64,000 nt of DNA from Burkholderiales bacterium RIFCSPHIGHO2_01_FULL_63_240 (GCA_001770725.1 MERU01000011.1:62001-126000); one strand, 5' to 3'; positions 37,937 through 49,985 are shown, numbered from the stretch's first letter. Notes: generated from the sequence alone by a model not told the origin. A program made the numbers and translations.

Positions 37937-38476
37937 ATGAAAGCATCGCTTCGCAGGGCATCGACGATGACCCGACGCACCACCCGCACGACCTGGGCGA
38001 AAGTGCGGCGGCAGGCGCCTGGCAAGGATGAAATCCTCGCATCCCCCTGGATGGCCCCGGTGCGGCCGCACCTGCAGGACGATCGCCTGTGGCACCTCGA
38101 ACGCCATTGCGTGGCCCGAGGCGTGGCCACAGGCCTGTTCATGGGGCTGCTGATGCCGGTGGCGCAGATCTTGTTCGCGGTGGCGGCCTCGGTGGCCGTT
38201 CGCGGCAATGTGCCGGTGAGCGCCGCCTGCACCTTGGTGACCAACCCCCTGACGGTGCCACCCATTTATTACGCGGCCTACCAGATCGGCGAGAGGGTGC
38301 TGCCCGACGCCCTCGACCTGACCTGGCTGATGACCGATGCCACGCACTGGCTGGGCCAGGGACTGAACTGGGCGGTCACGCACGGCACGCCCCTGATGAC
38401 CGGCCTGTTGATGCTGGCCACCGCGAGCGCCCTCGCCGGCTTCGCGGTCGTTCACCTGCTCTGGGCTCGGCGCTGA
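37937..38476 (+). CDS. DUF2062 domain-containing membrane protein
   Basis: A 179-residue protein with an Arg-rich N-terminus and a DUF2062 domain: [22 protein letters not shown], then [20 protein letters not shown], the Asn-Pro-x-Thr motif typical of the family. Membrane helices flank this motif. DUF2062 proteins are of unknown function. The start at 37937 is 12 bp after the UPF0114 stop; an internal ATG ten codons later is an alternative. Confidence 0.8.
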   Translation: MKASLRRASTMTRRTTRTTWAKVRRQAPGKDEILASPWMAPVRPHLQDDRLWHLERHCVARGVATGLFMGLLMPVAQILFAVAASVAVRGNVPVSAACTLVTNPLTVPPIYYAAYQIGERVLPDALDLTWLMTDATHWLGQGLNWAVTHGTPLMTGLLMLATASALAGFAVVHLLWARR

Positions 38477-38572
38477 AGCCGGGCGTTCCCGCGCAGCGGC
38501 CAGACCTTGGCACAATGTCGGCTGATTTTTGCCCCACCAACGCCTCACAAGCGCCCCACAAAGGCCCCTGCC

Positions 38573-40099
38573 ATGACGACCATTCGCCACGACGACCTCG
38601 TTGAAAGCGTCGCAGCCGCGCTGCAATACATCTCCTACTACCACCCGGCCGACTACATCGCCCACCTGGCGCGTGCCTACGAGCGCGAAGAGTCGCCCGC
38701 GGCCAAGGACGCCATCGCCCAGATCCTGACCAACTCGCGCATGTGCGCAGAAGGGCACCGCCCCATCTGCCAGGACACCGGCATCGTCAACGTCTTCCTG
38801 AAGATCGGCATGGGCGTGAAGTGGGAAGGCTTTGGCGCCCGCAGCATCCAGGACGCCGTGGACGAAGGCGTTCGCCGTGGCTACAACAACCCGGACAACA
38901 AGCTGCGCGCCTCGGTGCTGTCGGACCCCATCTTCGAGCGCAAGAACACCAAGGACAACACCCCCGCCGTGGTCTTCATGGAACTGGTGCCTGGTGACAC
39001 CGTGGACGTGACGGTCGCAGCCAAGGGCGGCGGCTCGGAGAACAAGTCCAAGGTGTACATGCTCAACCCCTCTGACAACATCGTCGACTGGGTGCTGAAA
39101 ACCGTGCCGACCATGGGCGCCGGCTGGTGCCCGCCCGGCATGCTGGGCATCGGCGTGGGCGGCACCGCCGAGAAGGCGGCCTTGCTGGCCAAGGAGTCGC
39201 TGATGGACGACATCGACATGTACGAGCTGCTGGAACGCGGCCCGTCCAACAAGCTGGAAGAGCTGCGCATCGAGCTGTACGAGAAGGTCAACGCCCTGGG
39301 CATCGGCGCCCAAGGCCTGGGCGGCCTGACCACGGTGCTGGACGTCAAGATCAAGACCTACCCGACGCACGCCGCTTCCAAGCCGATCGCCATGATCCCG
39401 AACTGCGCGGCCACCCGCCACGCCCACTTCGTGATGGACGGCAGCGGCCCCGTCTACCTCGATCCGCCCAGCCTGGACCTGTGGCCCAACGTGCACTGGG
39501 CGCCGGACTACAACAAGTCCAAGCGCGTTGACCTCAACACCCTGACCAAGGAAGAAGTCGCCAGCTGGAAACCCGGCCAGACCCTGCTGCTCAACGGCAA
39601 GATGCTGACCGGCCGCGACGCCGCGCACAAGCGCATCCAGGACATGCTGGCCAAGGGCGAGAAGCTGCCCGTGGACTTCACCAACCGCGTCATCTACTAC
39701 GTCGGCCCGGTCGACCCGGTGCGCGACGAGGTGGTCGGCCCCGCCGGCCCCACCACCGCCACACGCATGGACAAGTTCACCGACATGATGCTGGAGAAGA
39801 CCGGCCTCATCAGCATGGTGGGCAAGGCCGAGCGGGGCCCCGCCGCCATCGAGGCCATCAAGAAGCACAAGTCGGCCTACCTGATGGCCGTGGGCGGCTC
39901 GGCCTACCTGGTCTCCAAGGCCATCAAGGCCGCCAAGGTGGTGGGCTTTGAAGACTTAGGGATGGAAGCCATCTACGAGTTCGACGTGGTCGACATGCCG
40001 GTGACGGTGGCGGTGGACGCGGGTGGCACCAGCGCCCACGTCGAAGGGCCCAAGACCTGGCAGGCCAAGATCGGCAAGATCCCGGTCAGCGTGGCCTGA
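38573..40099 (+). CDS. Fumarate hydratase, class I (iron-sulfur)
   Basis: A 508-residue class I fumarase, the FumA/FumB-like form with a [4Fe-4S] cluster, interconverting fumarate and malate in the TCA cycle. Cysteines likely to hold the cluster are in [22 protein letters not shown] and [11 protein letters not shown]. The C-terminal beta domain includes [18 protein letters not shown] and [16 protein letters not shown]. The start [14 protein letters not shown] was chosen by similarity. A terminator follows. Confidence 0.93.
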   Translation: MTTIRHDDLVESVAAALQYISYYHPADYIAHLARAYEREESPAAKDAIAQILTNSRMCAEGHRPICQDTGIVNVFLKIGMGVKWEGFGARSIQDAVDEGVRRGYNNPDNKLRASVLSDPIFERKNTKDNTPAVVFMELVPGDTVDVTVAAKGGGSENKSKVYMLNPSDNIVDWVLKTVPTMGAGWCPPGMLGIGVGGTAEKAALLAKESLMDDIDMYELLERGPSNKLEELRIELYEKVNALGIGAQGLGGLTTVLDVKIKTYPTHAASKPIAMIPNCAATRHAHFVMDGSGPVYLDPPSLDLWPNVHWAPDYNKSKRVDLNTLTKEEVASWKPGQTLLLNGKMLTGRDAAHKRIQDMLAKGEKLPVDFTNRVIYYVGPVDPVRDEVVGPAGPTTATRMDKFTDMMLEKTGLISMVGKAERGPAAIEAIKKHKSAYLMAVGGSAYLVSKAIKAAKVVGFEDLGMEAIYEFDVVDMPVTVAVDAGGTSAHVEGPKTWQAKIGKIPVSVA

Positions 40100-40118
40100 T
40101 CGGCCCCAACCCAGAAAT

Positions 40119-40148
40119 GGCCCCGGCGCTTCGGCCTCGGGGCTTTTT
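40119..40148 (+). terminator. Terminator after the fumarase gene
   Basis: CCCCG (40121-40125) pairs with CGGGG (40138-40142) around a GC-rich loop with further pairing, followed by CTTTTTC. It lies 21 bp after the fumarase stop. Confidence 0.8.
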
Positions 40149-40193
40149 CTTGGCCGAAACACCCCAGCAATGTTCGCGAAGTAGCCTGCTCGC

Positions 40194-41255
40194 ATGAAGA
40201 ACCCGCACTTCAACCCGGCCAAGAAGCACCACCGCCCCGACGGCTTCCAGAACAACCACCAGTCGTTCCACGGCAAGCGCTGGCACGAGATCCTGCGCTG
40301 GCGCTGGGAGGCCTGGCGTGCGGGTCACCCCAAGCCGCTGCAGGAGCCGATCCCGGTGGTGAAACCCGACCTGGCTTTCATCCACGCCAACGCGAAGGCG
40401 GGCCTGGCCATGCAACCCGCGGCGACCTGGATCGGGCACATCACCGTGCTGCTGCAGGTGGGCGGGCTCAACATCCTGACCGACCCGGTGTTCTCGCAGC
40501 GCTGCTTTCCGGTTCAGGGGGCGGGGCCCAAACGACACACGCCCCCCGGCTTGGCGCTGGCAGAGCTGCCACACATCGATGTGGTGCTGCTGTCGCACAA
40601 CCACTATGACCACCTCGACGAGGGCTCGATGCTGGCCTTGAAGCAGCAGGCCGGCGGCGCCCCGTTGGTGATCTGCCCGCTGGGCCACAAGCAATGGTTT
40701 GCCAGGCGCGGCATGCATCGCGTGGAGGAACTCGACTGGTGGGACACCCATGTGCTCCAAGCCACTGAGCGCAACGCCCGCATCCCGGTGACCTTGGTGC
40801 CTGCGCAGCATTGGTCTGCACGCACAGCCACCGATGCACTGCGCAGCCTGTGGGGCGGCTTCGTGGTGCGCTCACCCGACTGCCATGTCTTCTTCGCGGG
40901 CGACACCGGTTATTCGAAGGACTTTGTCGACATCAGGCAGCACTTCGCGCGCGAGCACACGCCGGAGAACGGCGGCGGGTTCGACCTGGCCCTGCTGCCC
41001 ATCGGCGCCTACGAGCCACGCTGGTTCATGAAAGACCAGCACGTGAACCCCGAGGAGTCGGTGCAGATCTTCCATGACATCGGCTGCAAGCGCGCGATGG
41101 CCGTGCATTGGGGCACGTTTCAGCTGACGGATGAGGCGTTGGATGAGCCGCCCAGGGCTCTGGCCAGGGCGCGTCGGCAGGCAGGCCTCTCGGAAGATCG
41201 GTTTCAGGCGCTCGCTGTGGGCGAGAGCATGCGGATTCCGCCCCGACAAGGCTGA
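40194..41255 (+). CDS. Metallo-beta-lactamase-fold hydrolase, NAPE-PLD-like
   Basis: A 353-residue MBL-fold protein. The metal site is LLSHNHYDHLD (H-x-H-x-D-H), with further ligands in AQHWS, FFAGDTGYSKDF and AMAVHWGTFQLTDEALDEPP. The overall sequence, including ATWIGHITVLLQVGGLNILTDPVFSQR, is closest to the family of N-acyl-phosphatidylethanolamine-hydrolysing phospholipase D, found widely in bacteria with largely unknown substrates. No signal peptide is seen, so it is probably cytoplasmic or peripherally membrane-bound. Confidence 0.85.
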   Translation: MKNPHFNPAKKHHRPDGFQNNHQSFHGKRWHEILRWRWEAWRAGHPKPLQEPIPVVKPDLAFIHANAKAGLAMQPAATWIGHITVLLQVGGLNILTDPVFSQRCFPVQGAGPKRHTPPGLALAELPHIDVVLLSHNHYDHLDEGSMLALKQQAGGAPLVICPLGHKQWFARRGMHRVEELDWWDTHVLQATERNARIPVTLVPAQHWSARTATDALRSLWGGFVVRSPDCHVFFAGDTGYSKDFVDIRQHFAREHTPENGGGFDLALLPIGAYEPRWFMKDQHVNPEESVQIFHDIGCKRAMAVHWGTFQLTDEALDEPPRALARARRQAGLSEDRFQALAVGESMRIPPRQG

Positions 41256-41268
41256 GCGGCCAGGCATG

Positions 41269-41293
41269 AGAAAAAGCCGCCCGAAGGCGGCTT
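41269..41293 (-). terminator. Terminator after clpB
   Basis: AAGCCGCC (41274-41281) and GGCGGCTT (41286-41293) pair perfectly around a four-base loop, and in the minus direction a T5 run follows. It sits about 23 bp after the clpB stop, between two convergent genes. Confidence 0.9.
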
Positions 41294-41315
41294 GCCGAGA
41301 CGCCTCGAGGCGCCC

Positions 41316-43910
<2,595 letters not shown>

Positions 43911-43958
43911 GGGCTCTCCTGATGTGCTGGGGCCGCGTCCGGCGGCCGATTGCTGCCC

Positions 43959-43989
43959 AGATGGAGGGGAGCCTGCCGTTTTCAAGGGG
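43959..43989 (-). promoter_or_regulatory. Sigma-32 heat-shock promoter of clpB
   Basis: On the minus strand CCCCTTGAAA (43980-43989) is followed 14 bp later by CTCCATCT (43959-43966), one mismatch from the CTTGAA-N13-17-CCCCATNT heat-shock consensus. The start of transcription would be near 43951, giving a leader of about 40 nt. This fits clpB as a heat-shock gene. Confidence 0.75.
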
Positions 43990-44033
43990 CCGATTCAGCT
44001 TGCACCGGTGACTTCGGCCCGGTTTGCGCCAGA

Positions 44034-45224
44034 TCAGACCATCAGCCTTTCGCTGCTGACCCGGTTGCGGCCACCTTGCTTGGCCTCGTACAGCCGGGCG
44101 TCGGCTCGGGACAGGGCGTCCTCGAGCGGACGGGTGCGGTGGTGGAAGGCCACGCCCACGCTGATCGTCACGCCAATGGTCACGCTGCTCGGGCCTGCAC
44201 CGGCCTGACAGGGGTGGGCCTCGACCACCTGCCTCAGGCGCTCGGCCACCACCTGGGCGTCCTCGGCCGCCCGCAAGGGCAGCATCACCGTGAACTCCTC
44301 GCCCCCATAGCGGGCCAACAGGGCGTCGTCGCGCAGGTGGTCGGACAGCACCTGCGTGACGTGGCGCAGCACCTCGTCGCCGACCAGGTGGCCGTGGCGG
44401 TCGTTGATGGACTTGAAGTGGTCGATGTCGATCATCAGCAGGGCCACGCCCAGGCTGTTGGCAGGCTGGCGGGCCAGCAACTGCTGCCCATGCTCGCGCA
44501 GCCCACGCCTAGACAGGATGCCCGTGAGGTCGTCGGACAGTGAACGCTGGTGCAACTGCTGGTAAAGCCGGTTGTTGATGATGGCGAAGACGATCGCCGC
44601 CACCGACAGCGGCAGCAGGGCGATGCCCATGGCAGAGGGGCCCATCAGCCAGTCTGGTGCCAGCAGGAGGTGGGGGGGATATGGCCCGGCGTGGCCCCAC
44701 GAGTACACGAGGATGATCAGCCAGTCCAGCGAGAACAGCAAGGCCGTGAACAGCAAGGCCCACTCCCCACTCAGGCGAGGCTCTTGCGACCGCAGCAGCA
44801 CCCGCCCCTGGTCCAGCAAGGTGCCCACCGCGATGCCGGCCAGCACCACGGCCACCAGCAGCTGATACAGCTGCGGGCTCAGCACCCCGCCGCCGAACCA
44901 CAGCAGGCAGCCGGATCCGACGGAGACGAGCAGGCCCACCGCCAAGGGCGTGCGCTCGCCATTGAGTTCGCGAAAGCCCCAGGCCAGCAAGGTGACCCCG
45001 GTGGCACAGACGCCCACACCGTGGCGCCAGACCTCGCGCATGTGCTCCGGCGGCGTGATCCCCACCACCAGGAAGGCCGACAGGCAGACAAACGCCACCC
45101 GGTACAGCAGCAAGGCGCGCCGGATGCGGGGGTGCTCGGTGCGCACCAGCATGATCAGCCCCAGGCCGATCAAGGAACCTGCCCCCGCCAGGGCGTAACA
45201 GGTGTAGACGTCGATGACGGACAT
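44034..45224 (-). CDS. Membrane-bound diguanylate cyclase (GGDEF)
   Basis: A 396-residue protein with a six- to seven-helix membrane sensor (residues 1-210) and a C-terminal GGDEF domain that makes cyclic di-GMP from GTP. The active site is RYGGEEF (about residue 306), preceded by DDLTGILSRRGLREHG. The inhibitory I-site is degenerate: RDDA stands where RxxD is expected, so product inhibition may be lost. It sits between clpB and crcB with its own spacing (70 bp from crcB). The signal it senses is unknown. Confidence 0.92.
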   Translation of the reverse strand: MSVIDVYTCYALAGAGSLIGLGLIMLVRTEHPRIRRALLLYRVAFVCLSAFLVVGITPPEHMREVWRHGVGVCATGVTLLAWGFRELNGERTPLAVGLLVSVGSGCLLWFGGGVLSPQLYQLLVAVVLAGIAVGTLLDQGRVLLRSQEPRLSGEWALLFTALLFSLDWLIILVYSWGHAGPYPPHLLLAPDWLMGPSAMGIALLPLSVAAIVFAIINNRLYQQLHQRSLSDDLTGILSRRGLREHGQQLLARQPANSLGVALLMIDIDHFKSINDRHGHLVGDEVLRHVTQVLSDHLRDDALLARYGGEEFTVMLPLRAAEDAQVVAERLRQVVEAHPCQAGAGPSSVTIGVTISVGVAFHHRTRPLEDALSRADARLYEAKQGGRNRVSSERLMV

Positions 45225-45294
45225 GCGGATGGCGTGCCGCCCGTGAATCGGACGGCTTCAAGCCATCATCCCATTTCCGGGCGCAAAGGGGAAC

Positions 45295-45687
45295 TCAGAG
45301 CAGCCATCCCCGCATGAGCCGGGCGCCCAATGCTGCACACACCAGGGCACCCATCACGTGGGCCAGGGTGTGGAACAAGGCGCCACCGAGGTCCCCCTTT
45401 TCCAGCAGGGTCAGGGACTCGGCTGAAAACGCCGAGAAGGTGGTGAAACCGCCCAGCACGCCGGTGACCAGCAGCAGGCGCAGGCCTTCGTCGGGGTGGC
45501 GCCCCAGCCAGGCCAGCGCCAGCCCGATGCCCAGGCCACCCACGAGGTTGACCACCAGGGTGCCCAGCGGAAAGCCGCCCCACAGCGGGTTGAACCAGAC
45601 ACCCGCCTGCCAGCGCAAGAGCGCGCCGGCTGCAGCCCCCAGCGCCACCGCCACCGCAGGGGGCCAGGTCGAAATCCAGCTGCTCAT
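45295..45687 (-). CDS. crcB: Fluoride efflux channel CrcB
   Basis: A 130-residue Fluc/CrcB protein with four helices. The family motifs GAAAGALLRW, PLGTLVVNLVGGLGIG (the pore Asn) and GVLGGFTTFSAFSAES (the Phe-box TFS) are present. The start ATG overlaps the moaE stop by 4 bp (45684-45687), so it is translated as part of the molybdenum-cofactor operon. I see no fluoride riboswitch in front of it or of the operon. Confidence 0.93.
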   Translation of the reverse strand: MSSWISTWPPAVAVALGAAAGALLRWQAGVWFNPLWGGFPLGTLVVNLVGGLGIGLALAWLGRHPDEGLRLLLVTGVLGGFTTFSAFSAESLTLLEKGDLGGALFHTLAHVMGALVCAALGARLMRGWLL

Positions 45688-46211
45688 GCCCTGCCCTCCG
45701 CGTCTTGCCAACGGCGCGCAGCGGCTTCGTCGCTCTCGCGGGCGTCCACCCAGCGGGCGTCGTCTCCGGCGATCTCCTTTTTCCAGAAAGGCGCGCGCGT
45801 CTTGAGCCAGTCCATGAGGAAGGCGGCGCAGTCGAAGGCTTGCTGGCGGTGGGCCGATGTGACGGCCACCAGCACGATCTGCTCGCCCACGGCCAGGGGG
45901 CCGACGCGGTGGATGACACGCACACCGCGCACATCAAAGCGCCGGCAGGCCTGGACGACGAGTTCAGCGATGCTTCGCTCGGTCATGCCAGGGTAGTGCT
46001 CCAACTCCATCAGGGCAGGTTGACCTGCTCGGGCGGCCTCCTGCCACTCTCGCACCGTGCCCACGAAGCTGACCACCGCCCCCACGCCCGGGTCGCCGGC
46101 GCGCAGGGTGGCCACTTCGGCGCCCAGGTCGAAGTCTTCAGGGGACACCCGCACGCAGGCCAGGGCCTGCTCCAGCGTGACAGACGATGGCGCGAGGGGG
46201 GCTGGGACCAT
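45684..46211 (-). CDS. moaE: Molybdopterin synthase catalytic subunit
   Basis: A 175-residue MoaE, the large subunit that inserts sulfur from MoaD thiocarboxylate into cyclic pyranopterin. GAVVSFVGTVREWQ, ELEHYPGMTE, RVIHRVGPLAVGEQIVLVAV and the Lys-rich LKTRAPFWKKE segment with catalytic Lys residues are all present. It is 2 bp after moaD and overlaps crcB by 4 bp. Confidence 0.96.
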   Translation of the reverse strand: MVPAPLAPSSVTLEQALACVRVSPEDFDLGAEVATLRAGDPGVGAVVSFVGTVREWQEAARAGQPALMELEHYPGMTERSIAELVVQACRRFDVRGVRVIHRVGPLAVGEQIVLVAVTSAHRQQAFDCAAFLMDWLKTRAPFWKKEIAGDDARWVDARESDEAAARRWQDAEGRA

Positions 46212-46213
46212 CG

Positions 46214-46471
46214 TCAGCCTCCGGTCACGGGCGGGAAGAAGGCCACTTCGTCGCCATCGGACAAGGGCTCGTCGGCTTCGCAGAGGGCCTGGTTGCAGGC
46301 CATGCGCAGGCCGCGGTCGAGGTCCAGCACGCGAGCGTGCTCGTGCGAGCTAGCCTGCAACCAGGCCAGCAACGCCCCCACGTTGGGCTGGGTCAGCGCG
46401 CTCAACTCGACCGTTTCCTGCGCGCCCAGGCGCTCGCGCACGGATGCGAAATAACGCACGGTGATGCTCAT
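46214..46471 (-). CDS. moaD: Molybdopterin synthase sulfur-carrier subunit
   Basis: An 85-residue ubiquitin-like sulfur carrier. The start MSITVRYFASVRERLG was selected by similarity and because its ATG overlaps the moeA stop by 4 bp. The C-terminus EVAFFPPVTGG ends in the Gly-Gly that is adenylated by MoeB and converted to a thiocarboxylate. It acts together with MoaE, encoded 2 bp downstream. Confidence 0.96.
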   Translation of the reverse strand: MSITVRYFASVRERLGAQETVELSALTQPNVGALLAWLQASSHEHARVLDLDRGLRMACNQALCEADEPLSDGDEVAFFPPVTGG

Positions 46472-47757
46472 GGCTGACGCGCTCCCCATGCTGGGTGCAG
46501 CAACTCGGACCATGGCAGCCAGCGCAGGCGGTCGCCCGGCTGCACGGCGGTCTGGGGCGGCAGGTCGATCAGGCCGTCGGACCAGGCGGCCGAGCTCAGC
46601 ACGCCCGAGCCCTGGTGCGGATGCAACTCGAGCTCGCCTGCTTCGTTGAGGCGGGCACGCAGGAACTCGCGACGCTTGTCGGGTTTCGGCCAGTGGAAGG
46701 CCGCTGGCAGCGTGGTGGCGCGCGGCAGCTGCCAGCCCTCGCCAGCCAGCCAACCAATCGCCGGGCGAGCCAGCAGCAAGAAGGTGACGAGGCTGGCCAC
46801 AGGGTTGCCGGGCAAGCCCATGTAGAGCGCACGGCCGCCGTCAGCGCGCCGCAGCCAGCCGAACACGAAGGGCTTGCCAGGCTTGATGGCCAGGGCCCAG
46901 AAGTCAAGCCCGCCTTCGGCCAGCACGGCCTGGCGCAGGTGGTCTTCTTCGCCAACGGACACGCCCCCGCTGGTGACGACGAGGTCGCAGGACTGCGCCG
47001 CATCGCGCAGGGCCGCCCGCGTGGTGTCGAGGTGGTCGGGCACCGTGCCCAGGTCCAGCGGCTCGGCGCCACAGGCGCGGGCCAGGCCCAGCAGGGTGTG
47101 GCGGTTGCTGTTGTAGATGCCACCTGGCGGCAGCGGCTGACCAGGCATGACGAGCTCGTCGCCCGTGGTCAGCACGCCGACGCGTGGCAAGGCGAACACG
47201 GGCAACTCGGCCCGGCCGACGGACGCGGCCACTCCAAGTGAGGCGGCACTCAGACGGCGGCCCGCGCTGAGCACCAGTTGCCCGCTGGCGATGTCTTCAC
47301 CGCGGCGGCGGATGTTCTGGCCCGCCTGCACCGGCTGGGTGAAGGTGACGAGGTCGCTGCCCGCCTCGCCCTGCGCCGCGCGCTGGGTGTGCTCCTGCAT
47401 CACCACGGCATCGGCACCTGCAGGGATGGGCGCACCGGTGAAGATGCGCGCGCAGGCCCCTTCCGGCAGCGTGGCCCCCACCTGCCCGGCGGCGATGCGC
47501 TGGGCCTGCGGCAGGGCCGCGCCCACACCACCGGCCCGCTGCCAGTCGCTCAGGCGCAGGGCGTAGCCGTCCATGGCGCTGTTGTCATGCGGCGGCACGT
47601 CCACGGTCGAGACCACGTCTTCGGCGAGCACGCGCATCAGGGCCTGGTCGGTGGGCAAGGTCTGGCGGCAGACAGCCGGCGGCCAGGCGCTCAAGGCATC
47701 GGCCAGGCGCGACCACGCCTCGTCCAGTGACATCAGGGGTTGGGGGCCTTGGGCCAC
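46468..47757 (-). CDS. moeA: Molybdopterin molybdenumtransferase
   Basis: A 429-residue MoeA, which inserts molybdate into adenylated molybdopterin. The N-terminal PPHDNSAMDGYAL, VGVLTTGDELV and TSGGVSVGEEDHL motifs are intact. The GTG at 47757 is used as start because AGAGGA lies 7 bp upstream; an ATG eight codons later is less well placed. It is the first gene of moeA-moaD-moaE-crcB. The upstream 265-bp gap to the divergent hemerythrin gene shows no Moco riboswitch that I can recognise. Confidence 0.95.
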   Translation of the reverse strand: MAQGPQPLMSLDEAWSRLADALSAWPPAVCRQTLPTDQALMRVLAEDVVSTVDVPPHDNSAMDGYALRLSDWQRAGGVGAALPQAQRIAAGQVGATLPEGACARIFTGAPIPAGADAVVMQEHTQRAAQGEAGSDLVTFTQPVQAGQNIRRRGEDIASGQLVLSAGRRLSAASLGVAASVGRAELPVFALPRVGVLTTGDELVMPGQPLPPGGIYNSNRHTLLGLARACGAEPLDLGTVPDHLDTTRAALRDAAQSCDLVVTSGGVSVGEEDHLRQAVLAEGGLDFWALAIKPGKPFVFGWLRRADGGRALYMGLPGNPVASLVTFLLLARPAIGWLAGEGWQLPRATTLPAAFHWPKPDKRREFLRARLNEAGELELHPHQGSGVLSSAAWSDGLIDLPPQTAVQPGDRLRWLPWSELLHPAWGARQP

Positions 47758-48022
47758 GTTCTTGTCCTCTTTCAGGTTTCAGCAGGGTGGGAAATCGGTG
47801 GCAGGCGCCAACAGACCTTGGTGCCGACCACCCTCGATTGCACCATCACTTGGGCACCCATGCGGCCAACCTTGCTGATGGCTGCGGCGCTCAGCCGCCC
47901 GTCTGGGCCATGAACGGCAAGATCTTCTCACGTCGATCGTTGGATTTTCCTGCCACGGGAAAGGGCGAGGATGTCGCACGGGCAAGGCAGCATCGTGCGG
48001 CCTCGCGCGAGACAATGGCGCC

Positions 48023-48598
48023 ATGCCTCGCGTGCCATTGTCTGCGCCGTCATCTCCTGTCGGGCCTCGTCCGCCCGAGCCCGTGTCGCCGCGCATCGAC
48101 GACCCGATGGCCCTGCTGCGCGCCTGCCACGAAAAAGTGGTGCGCTTCACCACGCTGGCCCAGCGGCTGCAGGCGCATGTGCGTCAGCAGGGTGTGGATG
48201 AACAGGCGCGCGAAGCCGCGCAAGCCGTGCTGCGGTACTTCACGCTGGCCGCACCGCTGCACCACGCCGACGAGGACGATGACCTGTTCGTGGCCCTGCG
48301 AGCCCTGGGCCACCTCACGCTGACCGCGCGCATCGACGCGCTGCAGGCCGAACACGACACGCTGGGACAACAGTGGGCCGAGGTGCGCCCCTGGCTGGAG
48401 GCCATCGCGGCGGGCCAGCTGCCCTCGGCCCCCGAGCCCGATGTGGACGGATTCGCCACGCGCTACCGCGATCATGCCCACGCGGAAGAATCCGATGTCT
48501 ACCCGCATGCCGCCGAGCTGAGCCCGGCAGCGCTGCAAGCCCTGGCAGATGCCATGGTGGCCAGGCGCCAGCATCGAGCGGCGGACCGCCCCGGCTGA
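48023..48598 (+). CDS. Hemerythrin HHE-domain protein
   Basis: A 191-residue cytoplasmic four-helix-bundle protein. The iron ligands are spread as expected: His in LLRACHEKV, HHADEDDDLF, a His in LQAEHDTLGQQW, and HAHAEESDVYPHA. HHE proteins bind O2, NO or iron; the specific role here is unknown. The first 28 residues are Pro-rich. The stop abuts the stop of the convergent flavoprotein gene with no spacer. Confidence 0.82.
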   Translation: MPRVPLSAPSSPVGPRPPEPVSPRIDDPMALLRACHEKVVRFTTLAQRLQAHVRQQGVDEQAREAAQAVLRYFTLAAPLHHADEDDDLFVALRALGHLTLTARIDALQAEHDTLGQQWAEVRPWLEAIAAGQLPSAPEPDVDGFATRYRDHAHAEESDVYPHAAELSPAALQALADAMVARRQHRAADRPG

Positions 48599-49825
48599 TC
48601 AGGGACCTGCCAAAGCCGCCACAGGAGCACCCGATCCGGCCTCTTCGCTCATCAGCCGCTCCAGCAACTCTCGCACGCTGCGGATCTGGTCGCCGAATGG
48701 CAAGGCTCCCGCCCCCCGGAAGAACAGCCCTTTCTTCACGTCCCCACGCAAGGCCGCGGCCAGTTGGTTGTCGATGCAGAACTGCCCCCAGGTGGCCATG
48801 CCATCGCGCAAGCCGCACTGGGCCAGGCAGTCGAATGCCTTGGTGCAGCGAGACTTGACATGGGCCACCGCCTGCAGCTTGTGCTCGATCTTCAGGTAGG
48901 CGTTGAGCCAGGGGGTGCGCACGGCACGCGCCGGCAGCCCCGCCACGCTGACGAATTCGGCCAGGTCCTCTTCGCGCGCCTGGGCCAGCACGCGCTTGAA
49001 CTCGGGGTGGGCATCGCCTTCTTCGGTCACAGCGAAGGGCGTGCCCAGTTGCACCCCGGCGGCGCCGAGTTCCTGCACACGGCGGATGTCGGCCAGGCTG
49101 CGGATGCCACCGGCAGCGATGATGGGGATGTCCTTTTCGATGCCCGCAGACCGGAAGAAGGCCAGGCATTCGGGGATGACGCGCTCGAAATCGAAACGCG
49201 CGTCGTTGAGGTCCTCCACCTTCGCCGCGCCCAGGTGGCCACCGGCCAGGCGTGGGTGCTCGATGACGATCGCATCGGGCAGGCGCTGCTTGCGCTCCCA
49301 CTTGCGCACGATGAGCTGCACGCCGCGCGCATCCGACAGGATCGGGATGAGCAAGGTCTTGGGGTGCTCCTTGGCCAGGTCGGGCAGGTCCAGTGGCAGG
49401 CCCGCGCCCACCACGATGGCGTCGATGCCAGATGCCAACGCCTGCCTGACAGAGGCCGCGTACTCGCTCACCGCCCGCATGATGTTGAGTGCCAGCAGGC
49501 CCTGGCCGCCACTCAGCTCTCGGGCGGCGCGGATGTCGCGGTCGATGGCTTCCAGGTTGGCGGCGTTGATGGCCTGCTTGGCGCGGTCGTCCTGCGGCAG
49601 GCCGGTGGTGCGCGCCATCAGGTCGGGGTGCTGGCGACGCAGGTCCACCGACGACAGGGTGCCCACGCCACCCCACTTCGCCACGGTGCCAGCGAGCCGG
49701 TGCCCGGAGACCCCCACGCCCATGCCTCCCTGGAAAATGGGCAGCAGGGTGCGCCCGCCGAGCTTCAGGGGTTTGAGCGGGCTGCGGGCGAGCAGGTCGG
49801 CAAGTTCGTCAGGGATGGCGTTCAT
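48599..49825 (-). CDS. NAD(P)H-dependent flavin oxidoreductase / nitronate monooxygenase family
   Basis: A 408-residue FMN-binding TIM-barrel protein. FQGGMGVGVSGHRLAGTVA at the N-terminus, AGGHLGAAKVEDL and IAAGGIRSLADIRR with GAAGVQLGTPFAVT are the FMN-phosphate motifs of the NMO/FabK-like family. The length and the C-terminal Cys-containing part (KSRCTKAFDCLAQCGLRDG) point to a larger subfamily of uncertain substrate. The start MNAIPDELADLL was chosen over upstream in-frame codons. It is divergent from the VOC gene. Confidence 0.83.
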   Translation of the reverse strand: MNAIPDELADLLARSPLKPLKLGGRTLLPIFQGGMGVGVSGHRLAGTVAKWGGVGTLSSVDLRRQHPDLMARTTGLPQDDRAKQAINAANLEAIDRDIRAARELSGGQGLLALNIMRAVSEYAASVRQALASGIDAIVVGAGLPLDLPDLAKEHPKTLLIPILSDARGVQLIVRKWERKQRLPDAIVIEHPRLAGGHLGAAKVEDLNDARFDFERVIPECLAFFRSAGIEKDIPIIAAGGIRSLADIRRVQELGAAGVQLGTPFAVTEEGDAHPEFKRVLAQAREEDLAEFVSVAGLPARAVRTPWLNAYLKIEHKLQAVAHVKSRCTKAFDCLAQCGLRDGMATWGQFCIDNQLAAALRGDVKKGLFFRGAGALPFGDQIRSVRELLERLMSEEAGSGAPVAALAGP

Positions 49826-49985
49826 GTCGCAGAATTCCAGTCGTTCATCGGGTTGCGCGCAGCGTAAGCGCGCGGTCCTCGGCAGGGATTTGCCCTGCAT
49901 CAAACGACAAGCAGACTCCGCCCGCCCATCCGCTGCAAAACAGCCAACGCATCAGGATCACGACAGCCCTCGCAAGGAGCCCGCC

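Noticed and set aside
35195-39868. A 1557-codon open frame continuing upstream of acs, suggesting a fusion protein
   Set aside because: Only the last 661 codons resemble a protein (Acs); the upstream part is antisense to the UPF0114, DUF2062 and fumarase genes, and a proper ATG with AGGAG sits at 37180.
47758-48022. Possible Moco or fluoride riboswitch upstream of moeA-moaD-moaE-crcB
   Set aside because: GTGATGG occurs in the minus strand, but the rest of the fluoride or Moco aptamer consensus was not found.
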